Notes: generated from the letters alone by a model not told the origin. A stretch of DNA of 64,000 nucleotides from Diogma glabrata (GCA_963693315.1 OY856188.1:269261114-269325113), one strand, 5' to 3'. Positions 34,159 through 45,776 are shown, counted from the stretch's first letter. Made by a program: numbers and translations.

Positions 34159-35118
34159 GTGCGTAAAAAACAAGTGTCAAACAAATATGTTATTATCCGA
34201 CAATGGTTAAATAAAGTCGAGTACTTACGCAGAATATATGGTTGGTCGGAATTACAGACCATACATTATGCATCAATCCGATTGCGTGGTGCCGCAGTTC
34301 GATGGTATCAGTGCCAAGTCCAACCATTCGTTACATACTTGCAATTTAAAGAGGAACTGGAGGCAAACTTTGATAATCCTATCGATGAAGCGGATATCCA
34401 TCATCAAATGACAAATCGTCGAAAGTCAAATTCGGAAAGTTCCGAAAATTATTCTTTTGATCCAAAGCAAATGGCAAATTTAGGCGGGCTAAGTGATAGT
34501 GCGTTTATTAAATATCTAATTACAGGAATTAGTCACTTGGATATTTATAAAACTATCGCGTTAACACCGTATTCGACTTCCCGAGATTTGCTAAGACAGC
34601 TAAAATATTTCGAGAACATGTCAAAATGGAACGCTCCATATGTATCAGACAGAGTACAAGTACATCAAAGTCCAAAGCCTGATATTACCTGTTTCAATTG
34701 TGGTAAAGTAGGACACATCTCTCGAGTTTGTCCAGAACCAAAATCACAAAATACTATGGGTAGATTTGACGGTCCTAAAAGTCGAGAAAAATCTAATGCG
34801 GCTAATATGAGAAAAATCGTATGTGATGTTGAGTGTGCACGTGAAAATACTAGAAATGAATCGAAAGCAAATAAAGTAGAAATTTTTGTAAGTGAAACAA
34901 AAATGGACTCGAAAGACAATGGCTTTCTAGAAAATCCATTTGTAAATAGGAAAGTCGTTGATAATGTAAATAATTTAAAATTAAATGAAAATGTTTCGTA
35001 TGTAGCTAAGGTAGCTCGTGAAAATATTCAGCAAACCAGCGAAAATAAAATACAAAATGAATTTTATAAAAACGTTTTGTTAAATGGGAAATCAGTTGTG
35101 GCATTTATTGATTTATGA
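34159..35118 (+). mobile_element. Gypsy Gag frame, 5'-truncated, with one zinc knuckle
   Basis: An open frame of about 319 codons, without a convincing ATG at its start, so probably truncated. The capsid-like part contains YGWSELQTIHYASIRLRGAA and RWYQCQVQPFVTYLQFKEEL. The zinc knuckle CFNCGKVGHISRVC (Cys-Cys-His-Cys) follows near 34.69-34.73 kb. The last residues before the stop are GKSVVAFIDL, the beginning of the protease, where the expected DTG reads DL then stop. It continues, after an insertion, as the pol region. Confidence 0.8.
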
Positions 35119-35149
35119 GCAAATTGTTCTGCTATCAAGGAGAGCGTAG

Positions 35150-35515
35150 TGTAGCGCTCCTTTCAGTTTCGAATTTAAATTCTAAGATTAAATATTCCAA
35201 AAGAAAGGTTACGCACACCTGAAGTATTAAACTAAACAAAATAATAGAAATTAATTAAATCAGCTGATAACTTGAATTTTGAAATAAAAAAAAGAAATAA
35301 ATTTTCATATTAATAAATATATTAAAAAATAATTTTATATCGAGTCAAACAATCTGAGTGTTCAGACATCTAAATTAAAAATTAAATTATTTGATTTTTT
35401 TCTAAATATATTATTTGAAGTTCTACAATAAAAGTTTATTTCATAAAAAATTAAATACATTAAAAACTAAAAGTTTTATTATTATAAACCATCAAAGTCG
35501 ATATATAAAGCAATA
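35150..35515. other. AT-rich insertion inside the Gypsy protease region
   Basis: Protease sequence breaks off after ANCSAIKES near 35.14 kb and resumes as LGLRFSSLAKEHVLVGYGG at 35.52 kb. The roughly 365 bases between are very AT-rich and have no frame. It starts gtagtgtagcgctcc and ends aataag. It could be a small inserted element; no inverted repeat or target duplication is obvious. A retained intron is less likely for a Gypsy element. Confidence 0.5.
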
Positions 35516-38500
35516 AGCTTGGGTTTAAGGTTTTCTTCGTTGGCAAAAGAGCATGTGTTAGTAGGCTATGGTGGTGCTAAAACTAACGCCATTGGGAAAA
35601 TGAGAGCAGAACTAGTAGTAGATAGTGTAACAGTGACAGCCGAAATCTTGATAGTTAGCGAAAGCGATCAAGAAGACGACTTAATCATAGTTAGCAAGAC
35701 CTTTGAGGAACCAAACATGTAAGAGGTGAAAACCTATAAGAAACTGAAGATTGAGAAACTAAAACCCGTGAACGAAGAAAATAGGAGTAGTGTTAATACC
35801 TTAGAGTTGATGTATAAGGAAACGAAGGAGGACGAAAAAAATTCATAAGATTTAAAAGTGTTTAAAATAATTTCGCTATGCGAAATTAATGTAAATAGTA
35901 TACTCCCGGATCAGAGTCGGGCGGAAATTTTTAAAATAACAATGGAAAATAGAGATTGCTTTGCTAAAGATGTAACAGAGTTAGATTGTGCAAAGGGAGT
36001 AGAAATGGATATTATCTTAGAGGACAAGTCAAAACTCGGTTTCTATAAACCCTATAGAATTCCGTTCGCGCATCAATCCTGAGTACGGGAACAGATAAAT
36101 AAACTGTTAAAAATTGGCATTATTACACCATCAAGATCTGCGTACGCAAGTCTTATTGTGGTAGCGATAAAAGGGGATAGTGATCATCGTTTATGCGTTG
36201 ACTACCGACGTTTAAATGGTATAACCGTCAAGGATCGTTATCCAATGCCGTCAATCGAAGAAGTCTTGCAAAAATTATCTGGAAACAAATACTTTAGCGT
36301 TTTAGATCTAAATTCCAGGTACAATCAGATCAAAGTGGCTGAACGTTCAAGACATCTAACTGCTTTTGTGACAACTGAAGGGCATTGGGAGTTTGTCCGC
36401 ATGCCGTTTGGTCTGTTCAATGTCCCAGCAGTTTTCCAACGGTTTATGGATATGTTGATTCGAGAAATGAACGGATTCGTTATAGTCTATTTGAACGATA
36501 TTATCATTTTTAGTTCTTCTATTGAGGACGGTTTAGAGCGGATTCGAAGGTTTGTGGCAATTATTCGAAAGTATGGGCTGACCTTAAAAATAGAAAAATG
36601 TAAATTTTGGAAAAGGAAATAGACTTCCTGGGACATAGAATATCTGGTGAGGATATTATGCCAGGGAACGATAAACTTAGATGTGTTAGACTTTTTAAGG
36701 TTCCAGAATCGATGCGGGAAATTCGGCAATTTATTGGCCAGGCCAGCTTCTTTCGGAAATTTGTCTCAAAATTTTCGATACTGGCTGAACCTTTAACTCG
36801 TTTGACGAGGAAGGATCACCAGTTCAAATGGTCTAAGCTACAGCAACATGCATTTGAAAATATTAAGGAACTGCTATGTTCAAGCCAAGTGTCAGCTTTG
36901 TATGATTCGAAAAAAGAACATGAAGTTCACACCGATAGCAGTAGTGTTGGTCTGGCGGGAATTTTGCTACAAAATGAAAATGGAAATCTGAGACCCGTTG
37001 CTTATTTTAGTCGTAAAACTACAGATTTGGAAAGCCGTTACCATAGCTATGAGCTAGAGGCACTGGCCGTCGTAGAGACCATTTAAAGGTTTAGAATCTA
37101 CTTATTGGGAAAAATGTTTATCGTGGTGACTGACTGCAATGCTTAAAAACCACAGCTACTAAACAAGACTTAATCCCCCGCATAGGACGTTGCCGTGGCT
37201 TCGGCTATTAGAGTTTGATTTCAGTATTAATCACAAAAGTGGTAATAATATGTTGCATGTCGATGCGCTCAGTAGACAACCGGTCGGTGACGCGGTCGTT
37301 AAAGAGCCCGCCTCATTCAATATATTCAGAATTGACATTGAACAGGACTGGTTGGCAGTTATGCAATCGAATGATAAAACGTTGAATTTCATTAAGGATA
37401 AATTAAAAAGTCCACCGGAAACAAATGTTGAAAAACAATTTCAGGTATAATATACTTTGGTCAACGATCGTGTTTACCGTAAATTGGGGGAAGAAAATCG
37501 TTTTGTGATTCCAAAAATTATTCGTTTCAAAGTATTACATATATATCATGACGAAAATGGTCATGTTGGTCTCGAAAAAACATTAAATGGATTAAGGAAG
37601 AAGTTTTGGTTTGCCAAGATTAGACAATTTGTTGCAAAATATATTAAAGCGTGTCCTGAATGTACGTATTATAAAAATAAATCGGGAAAGGATGAAGCTG
37701 TTTTATTTCCCATTCCAAAAGTTCCTATTCCATTCCACACACTCCACATTGACCATCTAGGTCCTTTTCCTAATACTCCTCGACAGAATATTCATCTGAT
37801 TGTCATAGTGGATGGGTATTCAAAATACGTAAACATAAAACCCACAAGGAATACATCCGCGAAACCAGTGATAAACATGCTAAAAGAATTATCATTGGAT
37901 TTTGGGGTACCAGCGCAAATAGTATCAGATCAAGGAAGTGCGTTTACATCCAAAAGGTTTAAGTCGTATTGCGAGGAAAATTGTATAGACCATCATTTAA
38001 TAGTCACAAGAATGGCCAGAGCAAATGGACGAGTAGAGCGTTTCAACAAGACAATCGTAGAAATGTTAAGTACAACTCTTGGAGCAGACGATCAACATAA
38101 TTGAGACTCACGGGTAAAGCATGTTCAGTGGGTGATAAATAGCATGGAAAATTCTACAACGAAATCGACGGCGCAGATTTTAGCATTTGGTTTTAGTCCA
38201 AGACCTACAAACCGAGACAAACTTAGTTTTGAACTTCATGATCCGAAGGCGTTAAAAATTGAGGAACGAGAAAAATTAAATGAACAAGTGATGGAGCATA
38301 TTGAAAAGAGTCAAGTAGACCAAAAGAAAAGGTTTGATGATAGGTGTAAGAAGCCGCATGAGTACGAGGTTGGTGATTATGTGGCGATACGTAACGAAGC
38401 AGCATCAACTGGTGAAAATCGTAAACTCCAGCCGAAGTATAATGGTGTGTATGTCGTAGTTGAGAAGTTACATGGTGACCGTTACATAGTTGAACAGTTT

Positions 38501-38629
38501 GGTGAAAGGGGAGGTCGAAGGCGATATAGGGGAATTCAGGCAGCCGAGCGCATGAAACCATGTTTTCTCACGGATGTAGATTCGAGCAGTGAAGATGGTG
38601 ACAACAGCAACGAAGTCACGATGGATTGA
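35516..38629 (+). mobile_element. Gypsy Pol: protease end, RT, RNase H and integrase, inactivated
   Basis: RT runs from about 35.9 to 36.75 kb: LGFYKPYRIPFAHQS, a stop, VDYRRLNGITVKDRYPMP, FSVLDLNSRYNQIKV, FVRMPFGLFNVPAVFQRFMD and VIVYLNDIIIFSSS. The palm has Asn instead of the first Asp (YLND), so polymerase activity should be lost. The thumb follows (FLGHRISGEDIMPGNDKL), then RNase H (EVHTDSSSVGLAGILL, YHSYELEALAVVE) and a tether (NNMLHVDALSRQPVG). The integrase has HHCC-region words (CPECTYYKNKSG), the core HIDHLGPFPNTPRQN, VSDQGSAFTSKRFK and NGRVERFNKTIVEML, with all three acidic residues visible. A stop lies at 38104. The C-terminal frame 38132-38629 has VGDYVAIRNEAA and an acidic end. 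At least five stops or shifts; no LTRs identified. Confidence 0.85.
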
Positions 38630-38988
38630 GGACAATCCAAATCAGGATGTCCGAGTGTCAAATATAAAAAACAAAATATTTTTTTGAATTTGAATATTTT
38701 ATCGTTAAATTGTAATTTTCTTGATTTAACGTTAGAGAGCACTACTCTCAATTGAGGAGAACCTAAAACTAAAAAAATGTTTTTGTTTTTTTCTGTATAA
38801 CAAAAACGAAATATCTTTTTGCTTTGATCTGTATAACGTAAAAAATGATGACTTTTAAGTTTAGCGTTGTAAAGAAAACTTGTGTAAAAATAAAAACGTG
38901 TTGTAAATAAATTTGAAAAAGGAATTTAAAATATTATTTAGAAAATTGAAGAGAAAACTGTTTTATTTAATTAACTTAATTTAACATA
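38630..38988. other. Downstream flank of the Gypsy element
   Basis: Contains agagagcactactctcaattg near 38735, a short palindrome often seen at LTR edges, and otherwise AT-rich sequence. A 3' LTR would be expected here but cannot be delimited without its partner. Confidence 0.3.
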
Positions 38989-38989
38989 T

Positions 38990-39046
38990 AATTGGTTCGA
39001 ACCAGATATGGTTCATACATAATTGGTTCGAACCAGATATGGTTCA
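38990..39046 (+). repeat. Tandem duplication, unit 31 bases
   Basis: aattggttcgaaccagatat ggttcat occurs twice, at 38990 and 39021, identical over 26 bases. The unit contains the palindrome ggttcgaacc. Confidence 0.9.
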
Positions 39047-39059
39047 TTGTCGAGAAGAC

Positions 39060-39260
39060 AATTCTTGGCTGGAACATGTTGGCCCAAGTATGATCCAACT
39101 ATGAGAAAACAAGGTTTGGCGAAACATTATTAAGCCAAGTGGTTTCAGAGTACTTTGGCTCATGTTTGGCAAAACACAGTTGGCCCAAATTTGGGCCAAC
39201 TAAATTTACCCCATAAAGGCTATGCCAGAGTTGGCCCAAGCTTGGTCCGTTTGTTAACTA
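39060..39260. repeat. Cluster of TTGGCCCAA-type palindromic words
   Basis: The words ttggcccaa, ttgggccaa, ttggctcat and ttggcgaaac recur about eight times in 200 bases (for example acagttggcccaaatttggg). This resembles the ends of an inverted-repeat element, but clear paired termini are not visible. Confidence 0.5.
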
Positions 39261-41299
39261 TGACGGTTCCTATACGGGTTGATATTTACTGCTGATTTAC
39301 TGCATCTAAATTTAGATTATGTAAATCTTGTCAACGTAAAGTATAATTTCCAAATTTGTATACGTTAAACTGAAAAGTAAAGAATAACGACATTTTGTAA
39401 AACAAAAGCAAGCTAGAAATTATTAATGCAATTATTCATAAGTGCTATCTATTAATTATCTATTATCGCCGACGAATAAGTAACCATTTCTTACCATTGT
39501 AACCATTTCTTACCATCTTACCATGGTCTTACCATTTTATTTGATTCCTTAATTGAAGACAGTGATAAGCTTACTGAATTTAAAAAAAAATAGAATATAC
39601 TAATATAAAAAAAACAGAATATTTGAACTTTTATGCTGGTGTTGTTGGTTACTTTAATAATTGTATTTAGTTATAGCTTCAATTGTAGATACATAGTTTT
39701 GTTTTATTCATAAAATTTATATAACAATAATTGCAAGTTTAAAGATTTAGTTTGAGTACTTAATCACTCTATGTCTACAGAAAAGCTCTACAGGACATTA
39801 AACCCCCGACAGTACAGCAATTTACGGATATCTTTCTGTTATACGAATATTTCTAAACACAGATAATAAATTATAAACAATTCCCTTAAATTCATTCTGA
39901 ATTCATTTCCTTTTAAAATATCCAAACAAAACTAATTCTATTTAAATCCGCATAACGTAACCATTACACATAATGAGCTTTTGTCAGTATTTTACTTCAA
40001 TTGTCATTGTTATAAAAAAAAGAGTAAGTACTTGATTATTTTTTGTAGTAAATATATCTGTTGTTTGTTAATCTATTCTGAACATCTTAAAACCAACGTA
40101 TTTAGTTGGCTTTGTATAATGTACTCCCGTGAACAGATAATATTTTCCACCTGAATATATAAATGTATATGGAATATGTAGTTTTTTTTGTTATTGTTTT
40201 TATCTTCTCGTAACTTAAATCACTTTTCTAGAAATAAAAAAATTAAATAATATAAAATAAAAATAAATAAAAATGGAAAATGTACTGTAAAATTCTAAAA
40301 CGACTTAATGTGAAAAATTTATTCCCATGAGTTTTGTCATGTTAAAAAAAATAGTAAGGAAATCGTATTCGTAGAAATAACATATTATTATTTTGTATAA
40401 ATGCTTTTTTATTCGCCTACATATTAAAGTGGTACTTTATTACTGTGATTTGCGACCGTAGAGTATCACTTTTTAACCATATATATTTTGTTGTCATAGT
40501 TACGTCCAAAAAAGTAAAAAAACATTTGTATTTGTTTAATTTCTATAAAAAACAGAATTTTTTCTCAAAGCAACCTTTAAATTCAAAATTTCATTATCCA
40601 ATTAAAATTATTGTTATTATTTGTTGTCATAGTTATACAATTATTTTGAAAAAAATAATAAATATTTTGTTACTTGTTCAACATATTTTCATTTCAAAAT
40701 TTATGCAAAATTATAACTTTGATTTAGAATAAACAATTTTTTTAAAATATTTTGCTAGCGGCGAATAAAAAATAGTATATGACACACGGACGTAAGCTAT
40801 TTCGGACTTAATGTGGGTGTAAATCTCGGCTAGTGCCTCGATTTGCAAACTCCACATTCGTCCTAAATCTTTAGCTTTACGTCCTTGCATCATAATGTAC
40901 TATTGTAAGGAAAAAGTGTTTTACATGACATTTCTATTTTAATGCTTCTTGTAGTTTAAAGCGAAATTTATTCGTATTATATACAAAAATGTAAACATTT
41001 TATGTTTAGTTCTTAAGAAATAGTTTTAATTTTAATATTTTCAGATCTTGCATAAAATAAAAAAGTTTTTGTGTTAAAATTATGAAATTGTGATTAAAAT
41101 GTTTTATTGCAACGCTATTCATCTTGTAATCCATATCAACAGGATATCTAACCTGTGCTTTTGTATTATGCTCTATGGTTTGTCTAGTAATCCATTATGT
41201 GTTAAAAATATAAAGTTTCTAATAAGTTCTCTAACAATTTATAATCTTCGAAGGTGTTTCTTTGCATCGTAGAGAAGAACTGCTATGATACAGATACTT
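39261..41299. other. AT-rich non-coding stretch
   Basis: No supported gene. A short repeat accatttcttaccat occurs twice at about 39483-39516. Several frames of 60-95 codons are rich in Phe, Ile and Lys and look like chance readings of AT-rich DNA. Confidence 0.35.
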
Positions 41300-42352
41300 A
41301 AGTCACTATATATTTTTTCACAAACCGAACACCTTTATAACCGACACATTTTTGATTTGACTGAAATTTTTGGTATAGGTTTTATATCGAAAAAAGATAT
41401 ACGTGTTCGAGGATTTTTTTTTGGAAAATATAGCGGTTCTAAATTTCTATTGAAGATAGAAACTTCTGTTCTGTTTTACTTTAAAGCAAATTTAAAAAAA
41501 AATAAAAGCTATTAACAAATTCCTATTGTTATAAACAAAAAAAATATTCAAACCGATTTTAGTCATTGCCCCACCCACAAAATGAGTTTTTAGTATGACC
41601 ATCGTATTCTACGTTCAATTTTCTATAAAAAACGTATTTGTAGTTAATGGAGAAATGATTTTTACTGTTAGAAATAAATTAATTTATCGAGCGCAGGACG
41701 ACAAAAAATTTCATAAATTTTTGTTGTTCCACATTGGAAAAATTTATTTATTTGTAACAGTAAAACTTATTTCTCCATTATTTTATAGAAAATTGAATGT
41801 AGAATACGATGGTCATAATAAACACTTTAGTTTTGATAGATAATGCCTAAAAATTGATTTTAACATTTTATTTGTTTATAACAATATGAATTTGTGAATA
41901 ATTTTTATAGATAACAGTTTTTTTAATTCAATGTTTTATCTTTAAAATAAAACAAAAACAAATTTCTATCTTTTCCAGAACCGAAGTTACCAGTCTTTGA
42001 AAATAAGTATTCAAGCCAAGTATCACGAAATTCTCGAAATTTAGATCCGCTCTATTTCCCTTCCAAAAAAATATAATAAAAAGTCCTCAAACATGTATAT
42101 ATCTTTTTGTTTATGTAGAACCCGTAAAAAATTTCTTAGCTGAATCAAAAATGTTCACATTTTGTCCTAGTCTGTTCGGTATGTAAAATTATGACCCATT
42201 TATGAAACTTTTTGTCATCCCGCGCTCGATAAATTAATTTTTTTCTACCAGTAAAAAAAAGTTCTCTATTAATTAAAAACACGATTTTGATAGAAAATTG
42301 AACGTAGAATACGATGGTCATTGGTCATACTAAAAACTAATTTCGTGGGTGG
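41300..42352. mobile_element. Composite fold-back element with nested inverted repeats
   Basis: Segment A (about 41310-41470) recurs inverted at about 42035-42186. Segment B (41569-41722, gtttttagtatgaccatcg, gttcaattttctat) recurs inverted twice, at 41748-41822 and again at 42185-42352, giving an order A-B-b-a-b where lower case is inverted. Shared words include gaccatcgtattctacgttc and its complement, and atttatcgagcgc. Part of segment A occurs again at about 49627-49725. No coding capacity. The structure fits a non-autonomous fold-back DNA element that has rearranged. The intact LINE is inserted immediately to its right. Confidence 0.75.
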
Positions 42353-42354
42353 TG

Positions 42355-42365
42355 TAGTGCAAATA
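42355..42365. repeat. 5' target-site duplication of the intact LINE
   Basis: tagtgcaaata, identical to 45793-45803. One more base (g) before each copy also matches. These two copies bracket the LINE exactly and mark its boundaries. Confidence 0.9.
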
Positions 42366-42525
42366 GGGTAGCGAAAATCCGAAATTCTACGTCCACGCCG
42401 TGCTACCTGGGTAACGCTAACAGAATTAGGTTGGTGTAGTTGAGAGGGGCAGAGTAAATACTGCTTATACTCAATGATTCTGCACCATGGCGAGTCATTG
42501 GCGCCATAAAACCAATGCAACTCAA

Positions 42526-42687
42526 GCGTCTGTTCTCCATGTTAGGGGCGGCTTGGAGCGGGCGTCTGTCTTGGATCAAGCGGCTCGCTATATAAATGTG
42601 TAGAAAGCGTCTGTTCTCCATGTTAGGGGCGGCTTTCAGCGGGCGTCTGTCTTGGATCAAGCGGCTCGCTATATAAACGTGTAAAAA
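42526..42687 (+). repeat. Two 81-base tandem units in the LINE 5' leader
   Basis: Unit 1 is 42526-42606 and unit 2 is 42607-42687, differing at about five positions. Each begins gcgtctgttctccatgttag, contains ggcgtctgtcttggatcaag and ends with cggctcgctatataaa, a TATA-like word. Tandem 5' units carrying promoter signals are known as monomers in some LINEs; that role here is inference. Confidence 0.85.
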
Positions 42688-42786
42688 GGTTGTTTCTGGT
42701 GACCTTAAGATGCAGAACGAACCCATTCACGAAAATTTGGGTTGGGCGAAGGGCTAACACCCCATTTCCGTAAAAAAATTACTGTC

Positions 42787-45771
42787 ATGAATTCTGTACA
42801 CAGGCCTCGGAATATCTCGGATTTATTATTGGAACGACCTCGGAAACTGTACCCGGACTACGATTTAAAAATAGGAACCTGGAACGTGCTAAGCCTTAGA
42901 AGACCAGGAGATCTCCTAAAACTAACCCAACAAGTCGAGAGCTACACACTGGATATAGTGGCATTACAAGAACTAAGATGGCCAGGCAGTGGAATCCATG
43001 AAACAGCGAAAGGATACACTCTGTATTATTGCGGTCATCAAAACGGAGGAGAATTTGGAGTTGGCTTTCTTATACACCGTCGCGTGAATCAGCATGTTAT
43101 CGACTTCTGCCCAATTAATATGCGGTTATGCACACTGAGAATCCGCACGAAAAAATTCAATGTAACGATCGTCAATGTTCATGCACCTACTGAAGATAAA
43201 GCAGATGATATTAAAGACCTGTTCTTCCTAGAACTCGAGGAAGTCATCAATAACATCCCGCGGCACGATATAAAAATCGTGGTAGGTGACTTTAATGCTC
43301 AAATCGGTAGGATTGCAGAACTTAAAACACATATCGGCCCTAACAGCTTGCATCATACAAGCAACAATAACGGTTTTCGCGCAGCCGAGCTGGCTATGAT
43401 GTATGATCTAGTAATTTCCAGCACTTTCTTCCCTCACAAGAGAATTCACAAGGCAACGTGGAAATCAAATGACGGAAGAACGGAAAATCAAATCGATCAC
43501 GTCATGATCTCTAAGAGACACTCTACAAGTATAACTGACGTTCGATCATACAGAGGTGCTGATATGGACACCGATCATATGCTTGTCATCTTTAAGTACA
43601 AGTGCAAGTTGTCATCTACATTTAACAGACAAGCAAAAAAGACCGTGCGCTGGAATGTCGAAGCATTTAAACATCCGGAAACGCTGAATAGATATCAGGA
43701 AATAATAACACAAAACATAGAAGAGCATGACATCTCTTCTGAGATGCCATTAAACATACAAGAAGAATGGCAAACGCTTCAATCAACCATTATAGCCGCA
43801 GCACAAACTACAATCGGAAAACGACCACCGAAATCACACAACGAATGGTTTGACGACGAGTGCCGCCAATCCGTTGAAAATAAACAAAAACTGCGAGAAA
43901 AATGGTTAACAAGGAACACCCGAAGCTCCCAAACTGATTATCTATGCGCCAGGAAAGCCTCAGCAAAACTTCTACGTAAAAAGAAACGCGAACACATGAA
44001 GAGTTGCATCGAAAACATCAACCAACATGCGGCCAACGGAAATTCAAAAGAGTGCTTTGCCAATGCACGGAATCTGACAAAAGATTTCCACCCAAGATCT
44101 ACAGCCATCAAAAATGAAAATAATGAACTTACAACAAGTGAACGTGATGTGCTGGCAGTGTGGCGATCCCACTTTCAAGACCTACTCAATAGGACAAACG
44201 AAGCTCATCCTATTCGAGCAATTGCTCCATCAACTGAGGAGATTTTTGTCCCTTACCCAACAATAGAAGAAGTGGAAGCTGCCATTAAAAAACTGAAAAA
44301 TGGCAAATCACCAGGTTTCGATGGAATTCCCGCAGAACTTCTGAAAAATGGAGGAGCAGCTCTGGTCTCAAGTATATACGATCTGATTCTTGCAATCTGG
44401 GACCAAGAAGAACTACCTGCTGAATGGAAAACAGCTCTCATTGTTCCGCTACACAAGAAAGGTGACCGTCTAAAGTGTGAAAATTATCGTGGCATCGCAC
44501 TATTGAACACTGCATATAAAATACTAGCTAATGTTGTACTTGCTCGACTCATCCCGTTCGCCGAATCTATCATCGGTGACTATCAGTGTGGTTTTCGTCC
44601 CAACCGTTCAACCACAGATCAATGTTTTACATTAAGGATGATTCTGGAAAAATGTTGGGAGTACAACATCAGCATTCACCAGCTCTACGTTGATTTCAGG
44701 CAAGCATATGACAGTATCATCCGCGACAACCTCTGGTCCGCACTCATATGCCTTGGTATTCCAGAGAAACTTGTTTCTCTATGCAAGCTCACAACATCGG
44801 GATCAAATTGTAGAATAGTAATCGAAGGGTCTGTTTCTGATCCTTTCGATATAACATCAGGTGTTCGACAAGGTGATGCACTCGCGCCCATACTATTTAA
44901 TTTGGCGCTGGAGTACGCGATAAGAAAAAGCCGAATTGAGACACAAAACTGCATATATAACAAATCTAGTCAGGTTCTTGGCTATGCAGATGATATTGTG
45001 CTTCTCGGACGTAGAACAAGCGATATCAAGGATAGTCTCTCTCAGCTTGAAAGAAATGCTAAACGACTTGGATTATGCATTAACACCGGCAAGACTAAAC
45101 TTTTAACAACATCCAGGAATATACCTCCCGGCAATCTGAATACTGGCGACTATGAAGTGGAACGTGTAGAAAACTTCAAATACCTCGGGTCTGTGATAAC
45201 ATCGTCAAATGACATGCAGGCAGATATTAAAGCCCGTGTCTCAGCCGCATACAGAGTTTTCTACGCATACTCAAAACTTTTGCGATCCAAACATCTTTCG
45301 CAGTCGTGCAAACTCACACTTTACAAAGCATTAATCCGACCTGTGCTCACATTTGGAAGTGAAAGCTGGACACTGACTTCCTCCGATTGTAGAATTCTAT
45401 CAACATTCGAGAGGAAAGTCATACGAACAATTTATGGTCCATGTAAAGTTGCTGAAAATCAGTATAGAATCCGAATGAATCATGAAATCAGACAGCTTCT
45501 TGGAGGCTGCGATGTAATCGGATTCATTAAATCCAACCGGATTAGATGGTTTGGTCATGTAGAAAGGGCTCCATTGGAAAGAATGATAAAAAAAGCGTCC
45601 CAACAACAACCAGCTGGTGTTCGTCGAAGAGGAAGACCTAGACAACGCTGGCGTGACGACATCATCCAAGACCTTCATGATATAGGATGTCGAAACTGGG
45701 GTCAACTGGTCATGGAACGAGATGATTGGAAGCTGGTGGCACAGACGGCAAAATCCCTTCATGGGATGTAA
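42787..45771 (+). CDS. RTE-like LINE ORF: AP endonuclease and reverse transcriptase, 994 residues
   Basis: The first in-frame ATG is at 42787 and the frame is unbroken to TAA at 45769-45771. Residues about 25-270 are an apurinic/apyrimidinic-type endonuclease that would nick the target: KIGTWNVLSL (Asn 33), LQELRWPGSG (Glu 62), VVGDFNAQIG (Asp 168, Asn 170) and MDTDHMLV (Asp 263, His 264). The RT follows: GKSPGFDGIPAELL, VPLHKKGDRLKCENYRGIAL, YQCGFRPNRSTTDQ, LYVDFRQAYDS (635-642), SGVRQGDALAPILF and VLGYADDIVLLG with the YADD catalytic motif at about 733-736. The C-terminal region has RWFGHVERAP and the basic stretch RRRGRPRQRWRDDI, then KSLHGM at the end. All expected catalytic residues are present, so the protein could be active. 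No RNase H domain, as usual for RTE. GC content and codon use are more balanced than in the AT-rich surroundings. Confidence 0.95.
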   Translation: MNSVHRPRNISDLLLERPRKLYPDYDLKIGTWNVLSLRRPGDLLKLTQQVESYTLDIVALQELRWPGSGIHETAKGYTLYYCGHQNGGEFGVGFLIHRRVNQHVIDFCPINMRLCTLRIRTKKFNVTIVNVHAPTEDKADDIKDLFFLELEEVINNIPRHDIKIVVGDFNAQIGRIAELKTHIGPNSLHHTSNNNGFRAAELAMMYDLVISSTFFPHKRIHKATWKSNDGRTENQIDHVMISKRHSTSITDVRSYRGADMDTDHMLVIFKYKCKLSSTFNRQAKKTVRWNVEAFKHPETLNRYQEIITQNIEEHDISSEMPLNIQEEWQTLQSTIIAAAQTTIGKRPPKSHNEWFDDECRQSVENKQKLREKWLTRNTRSSQTDYLCARKASAKLLRKKKREHMKSCIENINQHAANGNSKECFANARNLTKDFHPRSTAIKNENNELTTSERDVLAVWRSHFQDLLNRTNEAHPIRAIAPSTEEIFVPYPTIEEVEAAIKKLKNGKSPGFDGIPAELLKNGGAALVSSIYDLILAIWDQEELPAEWKTALIVPLHKKGDRLKCENYRGIALLNTAYKILANVVLARLIPFAESIIGDYQCGFRPNRSTTDQCFTLRMILEKCWEYNISIHQLYVDFRQAYDSIIRDNLWSALICLGIPEKLVSLCKLTTSGSNCRIVIEGSVSDPFDITSGVRQGDALAPILFNLALEYAIRKSRIETQNCIYNKSSQVLGYADDIVLLGRRTSDIKDSLSQLERNAKRLGLCINTGKTKLLTTSRNIPPGNLNTGDYEVERVENFKYLGSVITSSNDMQADIKARVSAAYRVFYAYSKLLRSKHLSQSCKLTLYKALIRPVLTFGSESWTLTSSDCRILSTFERKVIRTIYGPCKVAENQYRIRMNHEIRQLLGGCDVIGFIKSNRIRWFGHVERAPLERMIKKASQQQPAGVRRRGRPRQRWRDDIIQDLHDIGCRNWGQLVMERDDWKLVAQTAKSLHGM

Positions 45772-45776
45772 ACGCC

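Noticed and set aside
35143..35515. A spliced intron within the Gypsy protease
   Set aside because: The ends read gtagtg...aataag, so GT-AG is formally possible, but the Gag frame already has a stop in the protease motif and such elements rarely carry introns; an inserted segment is simpler.
40445..41843. Several 60-95 codon frames rich in Phe, Ile and Lys
   Set aside because: They have the composition expected of chance frames in AT-rich DNA, and those beyond 41.3 kb lie in the inverted-repeat element.
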